Source: Streptomyces sindenensis
GTDB taxonomy: Bacteria > Actinomycetota > Actinomycetes > Streptomycetales > Streptomycetaceae
NCBI RefSeq assembly: GCF_014649035.1
Contig: NZ_BMSG01000018.1
Span: 62,001 to 126,000 of the forward strand
Reading direction: 5' to 3'
DNA: 64,000 bases
Below are positions 1-8,034 of the stretch, piece after piece. The translations under genes were made by a program, and so were the position numbers. Each line of letters begins with the position of its first letter. Position 1 is the first letter of the stretch. The notes beneath the pieces are model-generated. The model saw nothing but the letters and a program-made list of their open reading frames with translations. It was not told the DNA's origin and made no database searches.

Positions 1-1
1 G

Positions 2-565
2 GAGGCGGGCTGCGACGCCTCCGAGGTGATCCGCGAACGCATGGGCTTCTGGTCGGCGCTCGCCGAGGACGAGGGGCGCGAGGTGCGCCTCGCGGGAGTC
101 GGCCGTACGGTACGCATCCCCGTCGCCCGGACCGAACTGGCGGCCGCGCTCGACGCGTTGCTCGGCAACGTCTTCCGCCACACCCCCGAGGGCACCGCCT
201 TCGCCGTCGACGTCCACCACAGCGGCGACGCGGTCATCGTCCTCGTCTCCGACGCCGGCCCGGGGATCGACGACCCGAAGGCGGCCCTGGCCCGGGGCGC
301 CAGCGGGCGCACCGGGGCGAGCGGCTCCGTCGGCTCCACCGGCCTCGGCCTGGACATCGTGCGCCGGGTCGCCGAGTCCACCGGCGGCGACCTGCGCATC
401 GGCCGGTCCGTCCTCGGCGGCACCGAGGTCCGGATCTGGATCGGCCTGCACGGCAACCGTCCCGAGCGCGGCCGGCGTGGCCACGGCCGCCGGGTGGGCC
501 GCCGGATCGGGTGGCGGGGGCGGAAGGGGGCCCGGACCACGACCGGTCCGGGGGCCCAGCATTAA
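2..565 (+). CDS. Sensor histidine kinase, C-terminal fragment
   Basis: The gene enters the window already open and ends at TAA 563-565, leaving about 187 residues. The fragment is the ATP-binding (HATPase_c) domain of a membrane histidine kinase, the part that phosphorylates its own upstream His before passing phosphate to a response regulator. Visible motifs in order are an N-box (LLGNVFRHTPEG), a G1 box (DAGPGID) and a G2 box (GSTGLGLDIVRR). The C-terminus trails off into a basic Arg/Gly-rich tail. The sensor domain, HAMP region and phospho-accepting His lie outside the window, as does the partner response regulator, so the signal cannot be named. It is convergent with the aspartate decarboxylase gene, with a strong hairpin between them. 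Confidence 0.9.
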   Translation, partial: EAGCDASEVIRERMGFWSALAEDEGREVRLAGVGRTVRIPVARTELAAALDALLGNVFRHTPEGTAFAVDVHHSGDAVIVLVSDAGPGIDDPKAALARGASGRTGASGSVGSTGLGLDIVRRVAESTGGDLRIGRSVLGGTEVRIWIGLHGNRPERGRRGHGRRVGRRIGWRGRKGARTTTGPGAQH

Positions 566-786
566 CCGGCTCCGATGCGTTCCTTAAGCGGAACCTAAGA
601 ACACCCACCCCTGTCCGTAACGCCCGCTTCGCCCGTTGCGCAGGCGCTAGCGTTCTTCCTGAAGCAACCCCGGGAAGTCGTCGAACCCCCACCTCCCCCG
701 GGGCCCCCACGTCGGCCCCCGCCGCCACCGTTCGCCCCGGTGGCGGCGGGGACACCGGCTCCCCGACCGCCGTACCGGACAGGCAG

Positions 787-840
787 CCCCCACCTCGGTA
801 CCGAACCTCCACACCCCCACCTCCGTACCGAACCCGCACA
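787..840. repeat. Two tandem 27-bp repeats
   Basis: Two direct copies occupy 787-813 and 814-840. They share CCCCCACCTC, then GTACCGAACC, and end in CACA, differing at about four positions. A more diverged related stretch around GTACCGGA lies just upstream (about 760-786). It is noncoding and sits next to a terminator-like hairpin. No function can be assigned. Confidence 0.6.
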
Positions 841-850
841 CCCCCCACCG

Positions 851-892
851 CGCGTCCCGGCCGGACCCCACCCCACCTCCGGCCGGGACGCG
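851..892. terminator. Bidirectional terminator-like hairpin
   Basis: A perfect 14-bp stem (CGCGTCCCGGCCGG at 851-864 pairs with 879-892) encloses a 14-nt C-rich loop. It lies between the convergent histidine kinase and aspartate decarboxylase genes. There is no U-tract, which is common for Streptomyces terminators. Confidence 0.65.
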
Positions 893-919
893 TTCCGCCC
901 CGCGCACGACGAGGCGTCC

Positions 920-2590
920 TCAGACGCCGGACGGGCCGGCGGTGCCACCCGCCCGCCACTCCTGCGCGTACGCGTCGAAGATCGCCCGCAGATGGTGGCC
1001 GATCTTCAGATAGTCCAGGTCGTCCAGGTTGGCCAGCGACACCCGTACCGACCACTGAGGCCCGTCGAAGCCGCCGCCGTTGAGCAGGACGACCGAGGTC
1101 TGCTCGGCCAGCCGGAACAGCGGGTCGACCGGCTCGTAGTTCCGCTCCAGGAATTCGGCGAACGCCTTTCCGTGGACCCGCTCCGCCTCGGCCAGCAGAT
1201 CCAGCTCGATGTAGTACGCCGCCCGCTTCGGATCCTCCGAGATCTTCATGTGCGCGCCCTCCAGCAGGAGTTCGAGCCGCTGCCGCACGATCGCCCGGAT
1301 CCGGTGCTTGTATTCCTGCCCCTCGTCCAGCATGTCGAAGAGCGAGAACAGCGCCATCATCACCTGCTGCGGCAGGGAGAGCCCCGCCGTGTGGTTCAGC
1401 GCCACCTGCCGGGAGTCCGCCACCATCCGGTCGATGAACCGCATCTTCTGCGGCTCCAACGACAGCGAACCGTACCGCCTGTTGAGCTGCTCCTTCTGCT
1501 CCCGGTCCTGCTCGGCCAGCATCGCGTCGATCACGTTGTCGTCGTGCAGCGCGATCACCCCGAGCCGCCAGCCGGTCGCCCCGTAGTGCTTGGAGTAGGA
1601 GTAGACGAGGAGGGTGTTGCGCGGCAGGTCGGCCGCGAGCGAGCGGAAGCCCTCGACGAACGTCCCGTACACGTCGTCGGTCACGACGATCAGGTCGGGG
1701 TTGTGCTCGCTCACGACGGACACGATCTGCTCGGAGACCCGTGAGGAGAGCGCCAGCGAGGGCGGGTTGCTCGGATTCACGCAGCAGACCAGCTTGACCG
1801 AGGGGTCCGCGAGCTTCGCGATCTCCTCCTCCGGGTAGCGCCACTGCCGCACCCCGGTCTCGGTGAACAGGCTCGCCTCCACGTGCACCACGTCGAAGTC
1901 GTACGTGTCCAGCTCGGGGATCTCCAGGTACGGGGTGAACACCGGCACCATCAGGGCGATCCGGTCGCCCTTCTCCAGGATCCCGTTCTTCATCAGCGAG
2001 TCGAAGATGTAGCACATCGCCGCCGTGCCGCCCTCGGTCGCGAACAGGCTCAGCGTCTGCCCCTCGGGCGGCCGGTGGTCGAACATCTCGTCCGCGACAT
2101 AGCCGCGCACGATCTCCTCGGTGTGGCGCAGGATCCGGTCCGGCACCGGGTAGTTGTCCCCGATCGAGGAGTCCGTCAGTTCGTGCAGGAACGCCTCCCG
2201 GTCGAAGCCGAACCGCTTCACCGCCAGGTCCACGCTCGCCTTCAGCAGCTCGATGCCCGGCAGCTCCGGATGCGTACGGACGAAGTGGTCGAAGCGCTCC
2301 GCGCACCCCGCCTCCTCCGGCATGCCGCCCAGGTTGTCGGCCGTCCACACCCGCCGGGACTCCGAGATCGCGAAGTAGCCGAGCGCGTGGTACGCCTCGC
2401 GGGGGCCGGTGGCGACCCAGTTCGGGTTGCCCCGGCCGGCGTTGAGCATGGCCCGGGTCGTCTTCCCCTTCTGGCCCGGCCGGTCGCTCTGCGCGTCCGT
2501 CGCGATCCGGATGAACGTGTCCTTCAGCTCGAAGGGGGAGAGCTGGGCGTAGGACCGGATCTGGTCACGGCTGAGTTTGGTCTTCGGCAT
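920..2590 (-). CDS. asdA: Aspartate 4-decarboxylase / aspartate aminotransferase (AsdA/AspD type)
   Basis: This PLP enzyme of about 556 residues is predicted to convert L-aspartate to L-alanine and CO2, with side aminotransferase activity. The body matches the bifunctional Asd family across its length: LSPFELKD near the start, NAGRGNPN, LFATEGGTAAMCYIFDSL, CCVNPSNPPS, VVTDDVYGTF and the PLP-lysine region SYSKHYGATGWRLG. I chose ATG 2590 (MPKTKLSRDQ) because the alignable family sequence begins there. A GTG at 2635, one base after the aspT stop, would add 15 unrelated residues but is positioned for translational coupling. The antiporter gene aspT lies directly upstream on the same strand. The pair forms the aspartate-in/alanine-out cycle known from Tetragenococcus, which consumes a cytoplasmic proton and so builds proton-motive force. 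Confidence 0.9.
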   Translation of the reverse strand: MPKTKLSRDQIRSYAQLSPFELKDTFIRIATDAQSDRPGQKGKTTRAMLNAGRGNPNWVATGPREAYHALGYFAISESRRVWTADNLGGMPEEAGCAERFDHFVRTHPELPGIELLKASVDLAVKRFGFDREAFLHELTDSSIGDNYPVPDRILRHTEEIVRGYVADEMFDHRPPEGQTLSLFATEGGTAAMCYIFDSLMKNGILEKGDRIALMVPVFTPYLEIPELDTYDFDVVHVEASLFTETGVRQWRYPEEEIAKLADPSVKLVCCVNPSNPPSLALSSRVSEQIVSVVSEHNPDLIVVTDDVYGTFVEGFRSLAADLPRNTLLVYSYSKHYGATGWRLGVIALHDDNVIDAMLAEQDREQKEQLNRRYGSLSLEPQKMRFIDRMVADSRQVALNHTAGLSLPQQVMMALFSLFDMLDEGQEYKHRIRAIVRQRLELLLEGAHMKISEDPKRAAYYIELDLLAEAERVHGKAFAEFLERNYEPVDPLFRLAEQTSVVLLNGGGFDGPQWSVRVSLANLDDLDYLKIGHHLRAIFDAYAQEWRAGGTAGPSGV

Positions 2591-2636
2591 GGTGCAGTCC
2601 GTTCCGTACGGGGCGGGGGCGCGAAGGGCGGTCACG

Positions 2637-4313
2637 TCAGGCCCCCAGGACGCCGACCAGGATCGGCCCGGTCAGCGGCAGCAGGAAGTTGGAGAGCGTG
2701 TACGTGATCGTGTAGCCGAGCAGCGGGACGGAGCTCTGGGCCACCTGGGTGATGGAGGTGATCGCCGGGGTCGAGCACTGCTGGCCGGCGATGGCGCCGA
2801 TCAGGAGCGGTTTCTCGATCTTCAGCAGCTTGGTCCCGACGATCAGCGAGATCGTCGCCGGGACCAGCACCATGGCGATGCCCGCGAACGGCAGCAGCGC
2901 CCCGTACTCCTTCAGCAGCGGCCAGGCCTGCGGGCCCGCCGCCAGTCCCGTACAGGCGATGAAGACGGCAAGGCCCATGTCCTTGAGCGTGGTCGCGGCC
3001 TGCGGCGGGAACGCCCCGAAGGTCTGGCTGCGGGAGCGGAACCAGCCGAAGACCAGCCCCGAGACGAGACAGCCGCCGCCGGTGCCGAGCGACATCGGCA
3101 CATCGCCGAGCCTGACGACGATCTGGCCGAGCAGCGAGCCCGCCACGATGCCGAAGCCGAGGTAGACGAAGTCGGTGGCGTCGTTCTTGACCACCGCGCC
3201 GAGCTTGGCGACCAGCCGGTTCAGTCCGCCGCGGGCGCCGACGAGGGTGAGGACGTCGCCCCGGGCGAGGACCGTCTCCCCGCTGGCGGGCAGATGCTGG
3301 TCGTTGCGGAGCACATCGGTGATGTACACGCCGTCCTTGCGGAACTCCGGGTGCCGCTTCTCCAGCCGGTCGATGGTCGCGCCGATCGTCTCCTTCTCGG
3401 TGACGGCGACCTGGCTGGTGGCCAGCGGGGCGTCGAGTCCCGGCACGGCCGGGGTCTCCGGGCCGATCTCCCGGCCCGCGTCGATGATCGCCGCCCGCTC
3501 CCCGACCACCTGGACCAGGTCGCTGAGCGTCAGTTCCAGGCCGGGGGAGGGGGTCAGCAGCTTGCTGCCGCGCTTGACGCCCTCGACGGTGATCCGGCCG
3601 CCCATGGCGCTCTGGAGGTCACCGACGGTCCGGCCGTCCGCCCGCGTCACCAGATACGTGCGGCCGACCATGCCGGGCAGCGCCTCGCGCTCGTCGGACT
3701 CCAGGCCGGCCTGCCCGCCGCGCATCTTCTCCCACAGCTCGCGCGAAGCGTCCGCCAGGTTGATGCGCAGCAGCATCGGCATGATCTGGCTGGTGAACAG
3801 CACGATGGTGATCAGGCCGAAGAGATAGCAGACCGTGTAGGCGGTGGCCACATGCCCCTGGTACTGGCTGATCTGCTCGGAGGTCAGATCGCTGAGCTTC
3901 CCGATCGCCTCGGAGGCCGTACCCACCACGGCGGACTCCGTGGCCGCGCCCGCGAGGATGCCGGAGGCCGTGCCCACGTCCAGGTCGAAGGCCTTGGCCA
4001 GCCCGAACGCGATGCCGAGGACACAGACCAGCTCGATCAGGCAGAGCGTGAAGAAGCGCAGGCTCCTGCGGTTCAGGTTGGCGAAGAACTGCGGCCCGGC
4101 CAGATATCCGAGCGAGAAGATGAACAGCGCGAAGAAGACCGTTTTGACGTCGTCGTCGACGCTGACGCGCCGCGTGCCGATCAGCAGCGACACGATCAGG
4201 GTGCCGCAGATACCGCCGAGCGTGATCGGGCCGACGCGGAGCTTGCCGACGAGATAGCCGGCCGCGAGGCAGAAGAAGAGAGCCAGTTCGGGATGGTCGC
4301 GCAGGACGCCCAT
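2637..4313 (-). CDS. aspT: Aspartate:alanine antiporter AspT
   Basis: The 558-residue inner-membrane protein belongs to the aspartate:alanine exchanger (AAE) family. Hydrophobic helices fill roughly residues 1-180 and 380-558. Between them is a hydrophilic cytosolic insert with two TrkA-C-like segments (around RTYLVTRADGRTVGDL and LATSQVAVTEKETIG). The second membrane block contains GTGGGCLVSGLVFGWFRSR and GAIAGQQCSTPAI, both typical of the family. It should exchange external aspartate for the alanine made by the decarboxylase encoded immediately downstream. ATG 4313 is preceded by a modest purine-rich site (GAGACAGG). It is transcribed divergently from cebE. Confidence 0.9.
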   Translation of the reverse strand: MGVLRDHPELALFFCLAAGYLVGKLRVGPITLGGICGTLIVSLLIGTRRVSVDDDVKTVFFALFIFSLGYLAGPQFFANLNRRSLRFFTLCLIELVCVLGIAFGLAKAFDLDVGTASGILAGAATESAVVGTASEAIGKLSDLTSEQISQYQGHVATAYTVCYLFGLITIVLFTSQIMPMLLRINLADASRELWEKMRGGQAGLESDEREALPGMVGRTYLVTRADGRTVGDLQSAMGGRITVEGVKRGSKLLTPSPGLELTLSDLVQVVGERAAIIDAGREIGPETPAVPGLDAPLATSQVAVTEKETIGATIDRLEKRHPEFRKDGVYITDVLRNDQHLPASGETVLARGDVLTLVGARGGLNRLVAKLGAVVKNDATDFVYLGFGIVAGSLLGQIVVRLGDVPMSLGTGGGCLVSGLVFGWFRSRSQTFGAFPPQAATTLKDMGLAVFIACTGLAAGPQAWPLLKEYGALLPFAGIAMVLVPATISLIVGTKLLKIEKPLLIGAIAGQQCSTPAITSITQVAQSSVPLLGYTITYTLSNFLLPLTGPILVGVLGA

Positions 4314-4551
4314 CCTGTCTCACTCACCGGGGCTGGAGTCGGCGACCGGAATGATCAAAAGGCGCATAAGGGAGAAATTAACAGGGGCGGTGTCCACCGG
4401 CACCTCATTCGGCTCGGAGTGCCCCCGTTCACCTTCCGACGGGAGGGTCACCCAGGACCCCCTCCGTGACGCCCCGGACATCCCTTGGCAACGGAATCGT
4501 CTTCAACTCTTGACACCCACCCCCTGGAGGCAGCAACCTTCCGGCATCGAT

Positions 4552-4571
4552 GCATGGGAGCGCTCCCATGC
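4552..4571. promoter_or_regulatory. CebR operator upstream of cebE
   Basis: This is a perfect 20-bp palindrome, GCATGGGAGCGCTCCCATGC. Its centre is the 14-bp CebR box TGGGAGCGCTCCCA known from Streptomyces cellobiose genes. It lies 35 bp before the cebE start. Bound CebR is expected to block transcription until cellobiose or cellotriose releases it. Confidence 0.93.
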
Positions 4572-4606
4572 GCCATTGCCGGATCCCCGGAACAAGGAGC
4601 AGTGGA

Positions 4607-5929
4607 ATGCGCATCACCCGCAGCGTTGCCGGTCGACGCCACAGAACCGCCCTCGTGGCCACCACCGGCCTCACGGTCTCAGCCCTCCTCCTCACCGGGT
4701 GCGGCGGCTCGTCCGACTCGGACAAGGGAGCCGACGCGAACGGCAACATCACGCTGACCGTCGCCGACTTCGGGCAGTTCGGCTACAAGGAGGCCGGGCT
4801 CTTCGAGAAGTACCACGAGCTGAACCCGAAGATCACGGTCAAGGAGGACACCACCGCCGAGGAGAAGAACTACTACCCCAAGCTCCTCCAGCAGCTGAAC
4901 TCCGGCAGCGGTCTCGCCGACGTCCAGGGCATCGAGGTCGGCCGGATCAAGGAGATCGTCGACACCAAGGCGGACTCCTTCGCCGACCTCTCCAAGGTCA
5001 TCGGCGTGGACGAGTGGGTCTCCTGGAAGGCGAAGCAGGCCACCGCCCCCAGCGGCGCGGTCATCGGCGCGGGGACCGACATCGGCCCCATGTCCCTCTG
5101 CTACAACCGCGAACTCTTCGAGAAGGCCGGGCTGCCCACCGAGCGGGACGAGGTGGCGAAGCTGACCGAGGGCGGCTGGGAGGCCTACCTCGCCCTCGGC
5201 GAGCAGTACAAGAAGAAGGCCCCCTCCGGCACGTACTTCATGGACTCCGCGAGCGCCATGTTCAACGCCGTGGTCAGCTCCAGCCCCGAGCAGTACTACG
5301 ACGCGGACGGCAAGCCGGTCTACGAGACGAGCGCCAGCGTCCAGAAGGGCTGGGACCTCGCCGCCCAGGCCGCGTCCAAGAAGCTGACGCAGGGCCTGGC
5401 CCAGTTCGAGGACCAGTGGCAGGCGGCCCTGCGCAAGAGCACCGTGGCCACCGTCGTCTGCCCCGCCTGGATGGCCGGCCAGATCTCCACCTACGCCGGT
5501 GACGCCAACAAGGGCAAGTGGGACATCACCAGCGCCCCCGGCAACACCTCCGCCAACTGGGGCGGCTCCTTCCTCGCCGTCCCCAAGTCCGGGAAGAACG
5601 TGGACGAGGCCGCCAAGCTCGTCAAGTGGCTGACCGCCCCCGAGCAGCAGGCCGCCGTCTTCAAGGCGATCGGCGTCTTCCCGTCCAACAAGGGCGCGTA
5701 CGAGCTGCCCGACGTGAAGAACGCGACCCTGCCGTACTTCAACAACGCCCCCATCGGCCAGATCTACGCCGACGGCGCGAAGTCCATCCCCGAGGCGGTC
5801 CTCGGCCCGAAGGACGGCGTGATCAAGGACTCCATCTCCACCCAGATCAACAACATGGAGCAGCGCGGCACCAGCCCCGACAAGGCCTGGGACGCGGCCG
5901 TCCGGACGATCGAGAAGGCCATCGGCTGA
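4607..5929 (+). CDS. cebE: Cellobiose/cellotriose-binding lipoprotein CebE
   Basis: The product is a 440-residue extracellular solute-binding protein (family 1) for an ABC sugar importer. The N-terminus is a lipoprotein signal peptide with twin Arg at 10-11 and a lipobox ending LLTGC, with Cys32 as the lipid attachment site. The mature domain has the usual features: NITLTVADFGQFGY, SLCYNRELFEKAGLP and AGQISTYAGDANKGKWDI. ATG 4607 is chosen because an AAGGAG site ends 8 nt upstream and the signal peptide begins there. In-frame upstream codons would run through the operator. It is the first gene of cebEFG-bglC. ATP hydrolysis for this importer family in Streptomyces is normally supplied by the shared ATPase MsiK, encoded elsewhere. 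Confidence 0.95.
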   Translation: MRITRSVAGRRHRTALVATTGLTVSALLLTGCGGSSDSDKGADANGNITLTVADFGQFGYKEAGLFEKYHELNPKITVKEDTTAEEKNYYPKLLQQLNSGSGLADVQGIEVGRIKEIVDTKADSFADLSKVIGVDEWVSWKAKQATAPSGAVIGAGTDIGPMSLCYNRELFEKAGLPTERDEVAKLTEGGWEAYLALGEQYKKKAPSGTYFMDSASAMFNAVVSSSPEQYYDADGKPVYETSASVQKGWDLAAQAASKKLTQGLAQFEDQWQAALRKSTVATVVCPAWMAGQISTYAGDANKGKWDITSAPGNTSANWGGSFLAVPKSGKNVDEAAKLVKWLTAPEQQAAVFKAIGVFPSNKGAYELPDVKNATLPYFNNAPIGQIYADGAKSIPEAVLGPKDGVIKDSISTQINNMEQRGTSPDKAWDAAVRTIEKAIG

Positions 5930-5946
5930 CCTGATCCGGGCCCTCA

Positions 5947-5963
5947 CCGCCCCCCGGGGCGGG
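5947..5963 (+). terminator. Small hairpin between cebE and cebF
   Basis: CCGCCCC pairs with GGGGCGG just after the cebE stop, inside a G/C-rich spacer of about 110 bp. Hairpins here often stabilise or attenuate the message so that the binding protein is made in excess of the permeases. There is no U-tract, so attenuation is inferred only. Confidence 0.4.
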
Positions 5964-6041
5964 CGGCAGCTGTCCCGCCCCCGCCCGCCCCGGCCCGCCC
6001 GCCCGACTCCCCAGCCGTCCCCAGGGAAGGACTCCCCGCCC

Positions 6042-7058
6042 GTGGCAACCTCGACCCCCACCCGGGACGCGGACGCGCAAGCGCCTCGCACATCGAAGAA
6101 GGAACCGACCGCCGAGCGGCGGCAGTTGTGGCGCAGCCGGCTGTGGCGGTTCGACGACAAGGCGTCCCCGTACGCCTACATCGCCCCGTTCTTCCTGATC
6201 TTCGGGGCCTTCGGCCTCTACCCGCTGCTCTACACCGGCTGGATCGCCCTGCACCGGGTCTCGATGACCGGCCTGGACTCGATGGAGTGGGTGGGCTGGG
6301 AGAACTTCGACAAGATCCTCAACGACCCCGAGTTCTGGACGTCGGTCAGCAACACCTTCCTGATCGGCGTCATCTCGACCGTCCCGCAGCTCCTGATGGC
6401 CCTGGGCCTCGCCCATCTCCTCAACTACCGTCTGCGGGCAAGTACGTTCTGGCGCACGATCATCCTCACCCCGTACGCCACCTCGGTCGCCTCGGCGGCC
6501 CTCGTCTTCGCCCTGGTGTTCCGGGCCGATGGCGGACTGCTCAACTGGACGCTCGGCCTCGTCGGCTTCGACCCGGTCAACTGGGCCAACGGGCACTGGA
6601 CGTCCAAGCTCGCCATCTCGATCATCGTCATCTGGCGGTGGACCGGCTACAACGCGCTGATCTACCTGGCGGCCATGCAGGCGGTCCCCAACGACCTCTA
6701 CGAAGCGGCCTCGTTGGACGGGGCGTCGCGCTGGCAGCAGTTCCGCAAGGTCACCATCCCCTCGCTGCGGCCGACGATCCTGTTCACCATCGTCATCTCC
6801 ACCATCGGCTCCATGCAGCTCTTCGGTGAACCGCTGCTGCTGGAGGGCGGCGCGCTGGGCGCCACCGGCGGCAACGAGAACCAGTACGAGACGCTCAGCA
6901 TCTACCTCTACAACTACGGCTGGAACCTCGGACATCTCGGCCCGGCCGCCGCCGTCGCCTGGGCGATGCTCGCCCTGCTGCTTCTCATCGCCGCGGCCAA
7001 CTGGATCGTCGGCCGATTCTTCCGCACGTCCGCGGTCCGACCGGGAGCGCCCTCATGA
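6042..7058 (+). CDS. cebF: Cellobiose ABC transporter permease CebF
   Basis: This 338-residue inner-membrane permease belongs to the MalF-like group. After a charged N-terminal 45 residues come about six membrane segments, beginning at YIAPFFLIFGAFGLYPLLY. The conserved cytoplasmic EAA loop that contacts the ATPase is EAASLDGASRWQQFRKVTIP. It starts at GTG 6042 behind an AGGGAAGGA site. The stop overlaps the cebG start by four bases (ATGA), which implies translational coupling. With CebG it forms the membrane channel fed by CebE. Confidence 0.94.
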   Translation: MATSTPTRDADAQAPRTSKKEPTAERRQLWRSRLWRFDDKASPYAYIAPFFLIFGAFGLYPLLYTGWIALHRVSMTGLDSMEWVGWENFDKILNDPEFWTSVSNTFLIGVISTVPQLLMALGLAHLLNYRLRASTFWRTIILTPYATSVASAALVFALVFRADGGLLNWTLGLVGFDPVNWANGHWTSKLAISIIVIWRWTGYNALIYLAAMQAVPNDLYEAASLDGASRWQQFRKVTIPSLRPTILFTIVISTIGSMQLFGEPLLLEGGALGATGGNENQYETLSIYLYNYGWNLGHLGPAAAVAWAMLALLLLIAAANWIVGRFFRTSAVRPGAPS

Positions 7059-7975
7059 CCCTGACCAGCCCCACGCCGACCACCCCCGTGAAGCTCGCGC
7101 CGACTCCGAGGAGCGGCGGGCCCTCCCGTCCGAGCCGCTTCCGGATGGGGGCCGGACAGCACCTGAAGGGCGGCCCGTTCGCCTACGCCGCGCTCGCCGT
7201 CGTCGGCTTCGGCTCGCTGCTGCCGCTGTACTGGACCCTGGTCGCGGCCTCCCGCACCCAGGACGAGGTCCTCGCCTCCACCCCGCCGTTCTTCCCGGGC
7301 GGAAAGCTGTTCGCGAACCTCCAGACCGCCTGGGAGCAGGCCAACCTCGGCAAGGCGATCGTCAACAGCATCATCGTCTCGTCCTCGATCACCCTCGCCA
7401 CGCTCTTCTTCTGCACGCTCGCCGGCTACGCGTTCGCCAAGATGCGCTTCCGGGGCCGCGGCTGGCTGATGACCGCGGTCATCGCCACCCTCACCATCCC
7501 CCCGCAGCTCAGCGTCGTCCCGCTGTTCATGATGATGTCCGGTCTCGGCTGGGGCGGTCAGCTCGAATCGGTGATCTTCCCGACCCTGGTGAGCGCGTTC
7601 GGCGTGTTCTTCATGCGCCAGTACCTGATCGAGGCCCTGCCGTACGAGCTGATCGAGGCGGCCAAGATCGACGGCGCGAACAACTTCCGCATCGTGCGCA
7701 GCGTGGTGCTGCCGGTGGCCCGGCCCGCGATGATGGTGCTCGGGATGCTCACCTTCGTCCAGGCGTGGAACGACTTCTTCTGGCCCTACCTGGCCCTCAA
7801 CCAGCAGAACCCGACCCTTCAGGTGGCCCTCGGCCAGCTCAGCGCCTCCTACACCCCCGACCAGTCCATCGTGATGGCGGGCGCGCTGATCAGCACGCTG
7901 CCGCTGCTGGTGGTGTTCGTCCTCTTCGGCAAGAAGATCGTCGGCGGCATCATGTCCGGCGCGGTCAAGGGCTGA
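7055..7975 (+). CDS. cebG: Cellobiose ABC transporter permease CebG
   Basis: This 306-residue permease of the MalG-like group follows cebF with a 4-bp overlap. It has a 40-residue Pro/Arg-rich N-terminus and then six membrane spans, including ATLFFCTLAGYAFAKMRF. The EAA loop is EAAKIDGANNFRIVRSVVLP. It is the second half of the CebFG channel that imports cellobiose and cellotriose. Confidence 0.94.
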   Translation: MTLTSPTPTTPVKLAPTPRSGGPSRPSRFRMGAGQHLKGGPFAYAALAVVGFGSLLPLYWTLVAASRTQDEVLASTPPFFPGGKLFANLQTAWEQANLGKAIVNSIIVSSSITLATLFFCTLAGYAFAKMRFRGRGWLMTAVIATLTIPPQLSVVPLFMMMSGLGWGGQLESVIFPTLVSAFGVFFMRQYLIEALPYELIEAAKIDGANNFRIVRSVVLPVARPAMMVLGMLTFVQAWNDFFWPYLALNQQNPTLQVALGQLSASYTPDQSIVMAGALISTLPLLVVFVLFGKKIVGGIMSGAVKG

Positions 7976-8020
7976 CCTTCCCCCTGCTTTCCCTCTTCCT
8001 TCACCCCTCACCTTCCTCCA

Positions 8021-8032
8021 GGGAGCGCTCCC
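8021..8032. promoter_or_regulatory. CebR operator overlapping the bglC ribosome-binding site
   Basis: The palindrome GGGAGCGCTCCC matches the 12-bp core of the CebR box. It lies 2 nt before the bglC ATG at 8035. Its left half, GGGAG, is also the only evident Shine-Dalgarno sequence for bglC, so repressor binding and ribosome binding use the same bases. Confidence 0.88.
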
Positions 8033-8034
8033 GC

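Larger units (their letters stand above)
566..919. other. Intergenic region without a gene
   Basis: This 354-bp gap separates two convergent genes. No reading frame here has a convincing start and protein-like composition. It contains a C-rich stretch with two 27-bp tandem copies (787-840) and a 14-bp perfect inverted repeat (851-892). Near 580-596 there is also a short imperfect palindrome around CCTTAAGCGG. Confidence 0.6.

Noticed and set aside
920..4313. Aspartate decarboxylase and AspT as part of the aspartate-consuming cluster
   Set aside because: They are separated from the cluster by the conserved cellobiose locus and form a known stand-alone metabolic pair. Shared substrate alone is not evidence of linkage.
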